Source: Phycisphaerales bacterium (GTDB taxonomy: Bacteria; Planctomycetota; Phycisphaerae; Tepidisphaerales; Tepidisphaeraceae). Taken from it: DNA of 5,182 nt. Location: assembly GCA_003153655.1 (NCBI GenBank), contig PMAK01000003.1, positions 16,819-22,000 on the forward strand. The letters are read 5' to 3'. This document shows, in pieces, positions 1 to 4,107 of this stretch. The translations under genes were made by a program, and so were the position numbers. The notes under the pieces are model-generated. The model saw nothing but the letters and a program-made list of their open reading frames with translations, ran no database searches and had not been told where the DNA came from. Each line of letters opens with the position of its first letter. The stretch's first letter is position 1.

Positions 1-489
1 AACGCCGGCCAATAACAGGGCATCCACGATGGGTTTCGCCCAAGGCAACAATTTGCCTTCCCCGGAGAAGCAATGATCCAGATCAATCCCAAGATAAGGG
101 GCCGAGAATTCAACTCCGATACCGTCAAACCTGTTGTCGCTATTCACAGTGGCTGCTACCGATTCAAAAGTGTTCCAAGTTGCGGGATCGTCCGCCCGCG
201 CTTCCACACCGTTTGTTTGGTAAGGCACCTTGGCAAAGTATCCAGGCTTTTGATTTTGTGGGGGCTTCCAAACGCTACGATAACAAACCCATTGTCTTAA
301 AGTTTGCAACTCTGCCGGAACTTCTTGCCGATATTCGGCGAAAGTGCGCGTTGACGGTGCAGGCCGCACAACGCCGGGGGGAAGATTCTCCGATGGACGC
401 GGTTTTGTACGCACCGCCGCAAAGAACTGATTGAGCTTACTGTACGGATCGCTAGGAGATTCACTAACTGCGGATGAAATCGGTTTCAT
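1..489 (-). CDS. NrS-1-like phage/plasmid DNA primase-polymerase, N-terminal part (runs off left edge)
   Basis: Reading the minus strand from ATG 489 gives an open frame of 163 codons with no stop before the window edge, so the C-terminal part is missing. The first 50 residues are a low-complexity, proline-rich lead. Residues 60-163 then follow the N-terminal pattern of the phage NrS-1 polymerase/primase family: LxxLRQWVCYR (about 61-71), a KVPY turn (87-90), DPATWNTFE (101-109), and the catalytic strand YLGIDLDHC (132-140) with the two metal-binding aspartates at D136 and D138. Members of this family make primers and DNA for a mobile element, often with a helicase domain further on, which would lie outside the window. 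No strong ribosome site precedes ATG 489. The start lies inside the 46-residue gene upstream (26-nt overlap, other frame), so translational coupling is likely. An in-frame TGA at 529-531 blocks any longer start. The family call rests on motif memory, without an alignment. Confidence 0.8.
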   Translation of the reverse strand, partial: MKPISSAVSESPSDPYSKLNQFFAAVRTKPRPSENLPPGVVRPAPSTRTFAEYRQEVPAELQTLRQWVCYRSVWKPPQNQKPGYFAKVPYQTNGVEARADDPATWNTFESVAATVNSDNRFDGIGVEFSAPYLGIDLDHCFSGEGKLLPWAKPIVDALLLAGV

Positions 490-604
490 TTGGTTGCTTA
501 CTCTTTTTGCCCAATGGGTAACAGGAAATCACGGGGACTTTCGCGTTTCCTTGTTTGTCCAACACTTCGTATTGTTGGCGTTCATCTGTGAATCTCCTGT
601 TCAT
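464..604 (-). CDS. Small hypothetical protein (46 aa) between the MerR-like gene and the primase
   Basis: ATG 604 to TAG 464-466 encodes 46 residues. The peptide has a balanced, protein-like composition (FTDERQQYEVLDKQGNAKVP, then a CYPLGKK turn), much more natural than the other frames of the same stretch. It sits 14 nt after the stop of the MerR-like gene and overlaps the primase start by 26 nt, which places it in one transcription unit with both. An alternative GTG at 622 overlaps the MerR-like stop codon as GTGA and would add six residues; that start would also suggest coupled translation. The ribosome site is weak for either start. I recognise no domain. Its place directly before a primase suggests a replication accessory or regulatory role, but that is only context. 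Confidence 0.6.
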   Translation of the reverse strand: MNRRFTDERQQYEVLDKQGNAKVPVISCYPLGKKSKQPNETDFIRS

Positions 605-618
605 GTTTTCACACCCAC

Positions 619-843
619 TCACACAGTCGTTGCTTCGGAAGTCCGCTCGTGCCGGGCAGCCTTCGCCGCGTCGAGTTCGCTAATTATTTTTGACAGTGTT
701 ACAAGATCGGCTTCGCTGAAAACGCGACTATTACCAGCCCGCGCAACTGGTCGGATATTCCGCGATCTAAGAAAATGTTCGATGCGGTGAACGGGCGTTC
801 CGAGCTTTCGACTTAGTTCGCCCACAGTAAGCAGATTGGACAT
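619..843 (-). CDS. MerR-like / excisionase-type helix-turn-helix DNA-binding protein
   Basis: This 74-residue protein is one small winged-helix domain of the MerR/excisionase (HTH_17-like) type. The helix-turn-helix is LLTVGELSRKLGTPVHRIEHFLRS (about 4-27). It is followed by a wing with the usual RAGxxRVFSEADL pattern (35-47) and a short helical tail. There is no dimerisation coiled coil or ligand-binding domain as in full-length MerR regulators (usually over 120 aa), so this is the small class found in mobile elements, where such proteins act as excisionases, recombination directionality factors or local regulators. A good ribosome site, AAAGGA at 851-856, lies 7 nt before ATG 843 and fixes the start. 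It heads the downstream 46-aa gene and primase with 14-nt spacing. No recombinase is in the window, so an excisionase role is inference. Confidence 0.85.
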   Translation of the reverse strand: MSNLLTVGELSRKLGTPVHRIEHFLRSRNIRPVARAGNSRVFSEADLVTLSKIISELDAAKAARHERTSEATTV

Positions 844-850
844 ACGGCAA

Positions 851-856
851 TCCTTT
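851..856 (-). promoter_or_regulatory. Ribosome binding site of the MerR-like gene
   Basis: On the minus strand this reads AAAGGA, 7 nt before ATG 843. It is a canonical site and it decides the start of the 74-aa protein. It contrasts with the winged-helix gene upstream, which has none. Confidence 0.7.
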
Positions 857-949
857 CATCATTGTGCTTACGGCATACGCCGGATCACATGATTAATGAA
901 AGCACTGCCGCATGAAAAAGAATAGTGGCGTAAAGGTGACGTGCCAGCA

Positions 950-1366
950 TCAGAGCGACAACCGCTTCATTGCGCCGGCGTCAGTCAATGCGACCGCACC
1001 CGTGCAGCCCCGTTGCGTTGAGACAAACCCCCACTTTGCCAATTGTGCCACAGGACGTTTAAGTGTGTCCTTTTTTAACCCAAGATCGTGTTCGATTTTC
1101 TGAGTTTTAACTTGGGTGCCCACGCCCATCGTTGAAAGGTAAACCAATACCTCCGCTTTGTACCCGTCAACGTGTTGGCATCCATGCCGCATTTCGTCAA
1201 CGGCAGCGCGGTGGGCGGACATCATCGAGTTGGCGTCCACGAAAAACCGGCCATCAATCTTTATGAGCGTTCTAGGAGGCGAAAAAGAATTTGCACCGTC
1301 GCCATGCACTGCGCAAGCAAGCCGCTGAATTGCTTCATCCTGGATAAGTGCCGCTACGTCTGACAT
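950..1366 (-). CDS. Hypothetical winged-helix protein (138 aa)
   Basis: I do not recognise a named family. The C-terminal half (about 68-138) reads as a winged helix-turn-helix: a first helix around YKAEVLVYLSTMG, a second KTQKIEHDLGL, a recognition helix KKDTLKRPVAQLAKWGFV, then a two-strand wing STQRGCTGAVALTDAG with the LTxAG ending common in such domains. The N-terminal part has a helix (DVAALIQDEAIQRLACAVHG) and a short IDGRFFVDA beta hairpin of unknown role. A DNA-binding regulator or replication-initiation accessory protein is the most natural reading. A perfect TATAAT lies only 5 nt before ATG 1366 and there is no Shine-Dalgarno, so the message may be leaderless. The gene is co-oriented with the MerR-like gene and primase, with a 106-bp gap. 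Confidence 0.7.
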   Translation of the reverse strand: MSDVAALIQDEAIQRLACAVHGDGANSFSPPRTLIKIDGRFFVDANSMMSAHRAAVDEMRHGCQHVDGYKAEVLVYLSTMGVGTQVKTQKIEHDLGLKKDTLKRPVAQLAKWGFVSTQRGCTGAVALTDAGAMKRLSL

Positions 1367-1371
1367 ATTGC

Positions 1372-1377
1372 ATTATA
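1372..1377 (-). promoter_or_regulatory. -10 box TATAAT directly before the winged-helix gene
   Basis: The minus strand reads TATAAT here, five nucleotides before ATG 1366. A transcript from it would begin at or within a base or two of the start codon, giving a leaderless message. No good TTGACA-like -35 is visible at 16-18 bp spacing; the upstream DNA is A-rich instead. The call is from motif and position only. Confidence 0.5.
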
Positions 1378-1492
1378 CACCGCATCCTGTGGTTTTTATT
1401 TGATCCGCATCTTTGGGCGTTGAAACACGTTGAAATGCGAGCAAGGCGTAGCACCATGTTACTGGTGGTGGGTTTATTACGTGCGCGAAGCG

Positions 1493-1767
1493 TTGCTCCG
1501 GAATTTAGCTATGTTCATTTTCGTTGCTCCGGAGACGTAAGGCGCGGTGAACGCAGATAATACGAGCCGAGACAACAAGAAGCGTGGAGCTTCGGAGCAT
1601 TTTCCGCATTACCAGATATTATACAGCCTCGTAGAGAGGTGATAGTGAAATAGCTCCGAAGCTCCGGAACTCTTATGGAAGTACGCGGTAAGTGGGGCGC
1701 TATTATTGAATTGCATTTCCGGAGCAAGTCCCGGAGCAAAGCCGATTTTCCGGAGCATATCTCCGGC
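1493..1767. repeat. Cluster of GCTCCGGA / TCCGGAGC short repeats in both orientations
   Basis: Copies of the motif, exact or with one or two changes, occur at 1495-1502, 1526-1533, 1591-1598 (TTCGGAGC), 1653-1660 (GCTCCGAA), 1661-1668, 1718-1725, 1730-1737 (CCCGGAGC), 1749-1756 and 1762-1767 (TCCGGC, partial). The first two share the longer CGTTGCTCCGGA (1491-1502 and 1522-1533). An 11-bp version TTGCTCCGGAA at 1493-1503 returns inverted at 1717-1727. The core TCCGGA is itself a palindrome, as expected for a dimeric DNA-binding protein. Spacing is irregular, so this is neither a CRISPR nor a tandem satellite. Binding sites for an element-encoded regulator, or iteron-like origin repeats, are the two readings I favour. 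Confidence 0.6.
1586..1665. repeat. 13-bp perfect inverted repeat (arms 1586-1598 and 1653-1665)
   Basis: GGAGCTTCGGAGC on the left is the exact reverse complement of GCTCCGAAGCTCC on the right, separated by 54 bp. The arms are built from the same GGAGC units as the surrounding cluster, so the inverted repeat may be a by-product of that cluster instead of a separate hairpin. No T-tract follows, so it is not an intrinsic terminator. Confidence 0.6.
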
Positions 1768-1828
1768 GTAGGGAATCGTTTTCGGTGACGCTTGTTGTGA
1801 AATTCGCGAGGACCGGAAGCAGAATACA

Positions 1829-1878
1829 ATCATGTTGCGCGAACTCAACACAGCGATGGTGATTCTGCGCAACATGAT
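1829..1878. repeat. 12-bp perfect inverted repeat (arms 1829-1840 and 1867-1878)
   Basis: ATCATGTTGCGC is matched exactly by GCGCAACATGAT across a 26-bp spacer. A second, partly overlapping pair, GCAGAAT (1819-1825) and ATTCTGC (1862-1868), could form instead, so two mutually exclusive hairpins are possible. There is no T-tract after either arm. A structured RNA, a protein-binding site or a replication hairpin are all possible. Confidence 0.6.
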
Positions 1879-2028
1879 GCTTTCGCGCCACACATAATCT
1901 CTCCACCTTCCGCAATTTACACCCTCCATCACAGTCGTAATACAGCGTCAAGGGTCTCTCCTCCTACCGCACCAATTCCGAGTCCCGCAGTGGCGCGCTA
2001 CGGCTACGGCCCCCTACGATTAGGCAGT

Positions 2029-2715
2029 ATGCCCTTCTCCACCGCTGAAGCTAAGGCCGCGTACATGCGCGCATACCGCGCCGCGCACAGGCCGGCGAAG
2101 AAACTGCGGCTCAAACCCCTTGCCTTCACCCTGGTCTCACATGATGGCGCTGCGGTGCAAGCTGGCCGCGTCAGTCCTGGCGCGTCTGCCGATTTGTGCC
2201 CCAGCATCGAATATGCAGGTATGCCCTATTTCCTTGTGGGCCTGGAGCGGGACAAATCCCTTGTGTTCCAAGCCCGTAAACCAGAACCGGCTTCTAGGAA
2301 TTCACAAGCGGATGCCCCGGCCACTGAAGCTCCTGCCGTAGATGGTCGCCCGTGGCAAGATGCGCCAAGCATCTATGCCAGTCGCATCGCCAACGCCCCC
2401 GATCCGGTTTTTGACCGCAGCGACACCCCTGGCGTAATTGATGAGCCGCCCCGCCCGATTCCGCAGGCCTCGCCGATTCCAACGTGCGAAGCGTGTGGGT
2501 GTCAGTTGACGAGTGGGATTTGCTATACCTGTACGAACGCTGCGCCGGCTGTCGATGAGCCACAGTACGATGGGATGGGACGCCTTGTGCCGCCGGAAGC
2601 GCTATCGCCTGCACTGCCAACTTCGGGACGGGTCAGTCATAGCGCCGCAGCCGGTCGCGGCGAATATGAAACCCCATCGCGCCGGAGATTCAGGCATCGC
2701 ATCGTTCGGCGTTAG
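2029..2715 (+). CDS. Hypothetical protein with a four-cysteine zinc-ribbon-like knuckle
   Basis: I chose ATG 2029 (228 aa). A GTG at 1990 would add 13 residues of unconvincing sequence. ATG 2029 has only a weak TAGG before it, with a TACGAT box 8 nt upstream. The N-terminus has a basic helix (STAEAKAAYMRAYRAAHRPAKK), the kind seen in DNA-associated phage and element proteins. A compact segment around 55-80 (PSIEYAGMPYFLVGLERDKSLVFQ) may be a small beta domain. The middle is proline/alanine-rich and probably disordered. Then comes CEACGCQLTSGICYTC (about 153-168), a CxxC-x8-CxxC pair that should bind zinc. The tail is strongly basic (RRRFRHRIVRR). No family was recognised. Zinc plus basic ends suggest nucleic-acid binding, as inference. 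The gene looks more GC-rich than the region on its left and converges on the PEP-CTERM operon. Confidence 0.6.
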   Translation: MPFSTAEAKAAYMRAYRAAHRPAKKLRLKPLAFTLVSHDGAAVQAGRVSPGASADLCPSIEYAGMPYFLVGLERDKSLVFQARKPEPASRNSQADAPATEAPAVDGRPWQDAPSIYASRIANAPDPVFDRSDTPGVIDEPPRPIPQASPIPTCEACGCQLTSGICYTCTNAAPAVDEPQYDGMGRLVPPEALSPALPTSGRVSHSAAAGRGEYETPSRRRFRHRIVRR

Positions 2716-2776
2716 TCAGACTGGCCGATCCCTTTGCGTAAGATTTGAGCCATAATTACTGTGGAATCCGTTCTCC

Positions 2777-3037
2777 TTATTGACCGCTGGTTTTGTTGTC
2801 GAGTTGGTCAAACGCATCCCCCTTCTTTTTCTCTGGTGGGTCCGACGGTGCTTCGACCACATTGGAGAAAGCCCCCTGGCTCAGATAATACACGCGACCG
2901 TACTGAGTAATGTAAATGAAAGGTCGATACCCATCGCTGGCGGGATTCGCGCAGAATACCGGCGTCATGTAGGCATGGAGTGCAACCGCCCCAAGCAGGA
3001 AGCATCCGGCCAAGATGGTGCAAACAATTGATTTCAT
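2777..3037 (-). CDS. Small exported or membrane-anchored hypothetical protein (86 aa)
   Basis: The first 22 residues are a hydrophobic segment with one early lysine (KSIVCTILAGCFLLGAVALHA), which is either a Sec signal peptide cleaved after LHA or an uncleaved membrane anchor. The rest is a short envelope-side domain rich in aromatics (YRPFIYITQYGRVYYLSQG) and ends in a charged, soluble tail (PPEKKKGDAFDQLDN). I do not recognise the family. A clear ribosome site, GAGGGA at 3043-3048, lies 5 nt before ATG 3037. The start overlaps the stop of the PEP-CTERM gene as ATGA, so the two are co-transcribed and probably translationally coupled. A role beside that surface protein is inferred from this arrangement only. 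Confidence 0.7.
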   Translation of the reverse strand: MKSIVCTILAGCFLLGAVALHAYMTPVFCANPASDGYRPFIYITQYGRVYYLSQGAFSNVVEAPSDPPEKKKGDAFDQLDNKTSGQ

Positions 3038-3687
3038 TGCGGTCCCTCGGAACGCCGGCAGAATAGCAGCAAGGCGAATCCCAGCAAGCCGATGCTGGCT
3101 GGTTCGGGGACGACGGTGTAGCTCCCCGTGATTCCATCGACTCGTAATCCCGTTGGGTTAATCCCGCCGAATGGATCAAAGTTGAGCGTCTCGAATGTCA
3201 AAATGTTTACACCCGCAACCACATTGTTGCTGCTGAAACTGATTGGCGTATAGATGGGTGTAGAGACTGTTGAGGGCGGAATATCAACCAACATACCATT
3301 GAGAAGGATACCGAGAACTTCGTCGTCTGCCGCGAGATTAAGGGAAATCGAAACCGAATCGGCGTTGCTTGGGAGCGTAAAAGTAGTTTGATAATCGAAG
3401 GGACCATTCGGGAGATACTGATACACCGATGTCGGTGTAACCCATGCGGATGTAGAGCTACCCGGCATCCAAAAGACCGAATTGAAAATGTTGGTTGTAT
3501 TGGCAACTGAACCATCGCCGCCGTCAACAATGCTGTAGTGTGGATCGGGGGAAGTGCCATCGGGCAGCGATACGCGATTTGCCCCCACACCTGTATCGTA
3601 CAGATCGTTGATCGAATCCGCCGATAATGGTGCGGCTGAAATGGCTGCTATTCCAACGATGCAAAACAGAAATCGTGCCGCGTTCAT
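3034..3687 (-). CDS. PEP-CTERM sorting-domain protein with beta-sandwich body
   Basis: From ATG 3687 (217 aa) the protein begins with a Sec signal peptide: Arg5, a hydrophobic core about 6-19, and likely cleavage after LSA at 23. It ends with a PEP-CTERM signal: VPEPAS (193-198), a hydrophobic helix GLLGFALLLF, and RR (211-212). That signal is removed and processed by an exosortase, leaving the protein at or outside the cell envelope. The body (about 25-190) looks like an all-beta sandwich of the galactose-binding or carbohydrate-binding type, with FDYQTTFTL, the LAADDEVLGILLNG motif (D121, D122, N130, G131) and a closing GVNILTFETLN...GLRVDG. Carbohydrate or matrix binding is inferred. ATG 3702 is possible, but AAAGGGG (3693-3699) is placed for ATG 3687. 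No exosortase gene is in the window. The gene leads an operon with the 86-aa protein. Confidence 0.88.
   Translation of the reverse strand: MNAARFLFCIVGIAAISAAPLSADSINDLYDTGVGANRVSLPDGTSPDPHYSIVDGGDGSVANTTNIFNSVFWMPGSSTSAWVTPTSVYQYLPNGPFDYQTTFTLPSNADSVSISLNLAADDEVLGILLNGMLVDIPPSTVSTPIYTPISFSSNNVVAGVNILTFETLNFDPFGGINPTGLRVDGITGSYTVVPEPASIGLLGFALLLFCRRSEGPQ
3043..3048 (-). promoter_or_regulatory. Ribosome binding site of the 86-aa gene
   Basis: GAGGGA on the minus strand, 5 nt before ATG 3037 and inside the 3' end of the PEP-CTERM coding sequence. It supports the small downstream gene being really translated. Confidence 0.6.
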
Positions 3688-3692
3688 GGAAG

Positions 3693-3699
3693 CCCCTTT
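3693..3699 (-). promoter_or_regulatory. Ribosome binding site deciding the PEP-CTERM gene start
   Basis: AAAGGGG on the minus strand lies 5 nt before ATG 3687 and inside the first codons of the longer alternative start at 3702. It makes 3687 the better start and gives a cleaner signal peptide. Confidence 0.65.
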
Positions 3700-3742
3700 C
3701 ATGGCGATGGTCGGATATCGGATGAACGCGCCAGAAAACTGA

Positions 3743-3760
3743 AGTGTAATATATTACACT
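3743..3760. promoter_or_regulatory. 18-bp perfect palindrome, candidate operator between PEP-CTERM and xre genes
   Basis: AGTGTAATATATTACACT is its own reverse complement. It lies in the 108-bp divergent gap, 35 bp before the XRE start and 55 bp before the PEP-CTERM start. On the minus strand TATATT (3748-3753) inside it, with TTGCTG at 3772-3777 and an 18-bp spacer, makes a plausible promoter for the PEP-CTERM operon. On the plus strand a weak CTGACC (3759-3764) / TACCGT (3782-3787) pair, 17 bp apart, would put the XRE transcript start near its GTG. A dimer bound here would touch both promoters, so autoregulation by the XRE protein is a reasonable inference. Confidence 0.55.
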
Positions 3761-3795
3761 GACCACCCGCACAGCAACGGCTACCGTTTCTGTTA

Positions 3796-4005
3796 GTGCT
3801 AAAGAACGAATTGCGGAAAGCGCGGGTTGCTGCGGGGTTGACCCAAGAGGAGCTTGCGGCCAAGGCGGGTGTGTCGCGCGAATACATCAATTATGTGGAG
3901 CGGGGGAAGTCCGATCCCACGGTCAAGATGTTCGTGAAACTGTGCAAGGCGATGGGGGCCTATGCGCCCGATGTGCTGAAAAGGGTTGTGCCCAAGGCGA
4001 AGTGA
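3796..4005 (+). CDS. XRE/Cro-type helix-turn-helix transcriptional regulator
   Basis: This 69-residue protein is a single lambda-repressor-like HTH_3 domain. Helices 1-2 are LKNELRKARVAAG and TQEELAAKAG, the recognition helix is SREYINYVERG (about 27-37), and the typical SDPTVKMFVKLCKAMG (39-54) follows. Such stand-alone proteins bind palindromic operators as dimers and mostly repress. Known relatives include phage Cro/C2-type repressors, controller proteins of restriction systems and regulators of toxin-antitoxin or defence loci. The start is GTG 3796: an in-frame TGA lies at 3760-3762 and no ATG intervenes. No Shine-Dalgarno is visible, so the message may be leaderless. An 18-bp perfect palindrome lies 35 bp upstream, and the TIR-domain gene follows after 102 bp in the same direction. 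Control of its own promoter, the PEP-CTERM promoter or the TIR gene are all possible. Confidence 0.88.
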   Translation: MLKNELRKARVAAGLTQEELAAKAGVSREYINYVERGKSDPTVKMFVKLCKAMGAYAPDVLKRVVPKAK

Positions 4006-4073
4006 TTCGAGGCCGGGCGCAATGACCAATGTCACACATGGGCTAATCATGTCCGAGCCACATGCGGCTGAAT

Positions 4074-4100
4074 TTGAATCTGGATCGGGCGGTGTACAAT
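4074..4100 (+). promoter_or_regulatory. Probable promoter of the TIR gene (TTGAAT ... TACAAT)
   Basis: TACAAT at 4095-4100 is a good -10 box that ends 7 nt before ATG 4108, so the transcript would start at the start codon. TTGAAT (4074-4079) is a fair -35 at a short 15-bp spacing. No Shine-Dalgarno stands before the ATG, in line with a leaderless message. Having its own promoter means the TIR gene need not depend on transcription of the XRE gene. Confidence 0.5.
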
Positions 4101-4107
4101 TGGCCTC

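Larger units (their letters stand above)
1367..1989. other. 623-bp repeat-rich region without a convincing gene
   Basis: Open frames here are short, mutually overlapping and have unnatural composition, so I read the stretch as non-coding. It holds the promoter of the winged-helix gene at its left end and two short direct repeats, CCGCATC (1380-1386, 1405-1411) and CGTTGAAA (1418-1425, 1428-1435). It also holds the GCTCCGGA-type repeat cluster (1493-1767), a 13-bp inverted repeat (1586-1598/1653-1665) and a 12-bp inverted repeat (1829-1840/1867-1878). Its position upstream of a primase-containing operon fits an origin or control region of a mobile element. That is inference: no AT-rich unwinding tract or DnaA box was recognised. 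Confidence 0.5.

Noticed and set aside
73..434. Plus-strand open frames over the left edge (73-300 and 180-434)
   Set aside because: They are shadows of the minus-strand primase frame, whose motifs (QWVCYR, DPATWNTF, GIDLDHC) are unmistakable on the other strand.
529..585. 17-codon reading frame from ATG 585 with an AGGAG sequence 8 nt before it, in frame with the primase
   Set aside because: Its peptide looks unnatural and it ends at a TGA. The 46-aa frame over the same bases is much more protein-like. The AGGAG is better explained as codons of that gene.
431..790. 119-codon plus-strand frame
   Set aside because: It lies opposite three minus-strand genes with better composition and recognisable motifs, and encodes nothing recognisable.
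1493..1767. Possible CRISPR array
   Set aside because: Repeats are only about 8 bp, occur in both orientations and are irregularly spaced, and no cas gene is present.
1515..1951. Three overlapping minus-strand frames of 82-107 codons in the repeat region
   Set aside because: They overlap each other in different frames, have Cys/Arg/Ser-rich accidental-looking composition and are broken across the repeats; none has a recognisable domain.
3002..3037. Lipobox LAGC at residues 9-12 of the 86-aa protein
   Set aside because: The hydrophobic stretch before the cysteine is too short and continues well past it, so a signal peptide or membrane anchor is more likely than a lipoprotein.
3688..3702. Longer PEP-CTERM start at ATG 3702
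   Set aside because: The AAAGGGG ribosome site lies inside this extension and is spaced for ATG 3687.
4056..4069. AGCC...GGCT hairpin between the XRE and TIR genes as a terminator
   Set aside because: The stem has only 4 bp and no T-tract follows.
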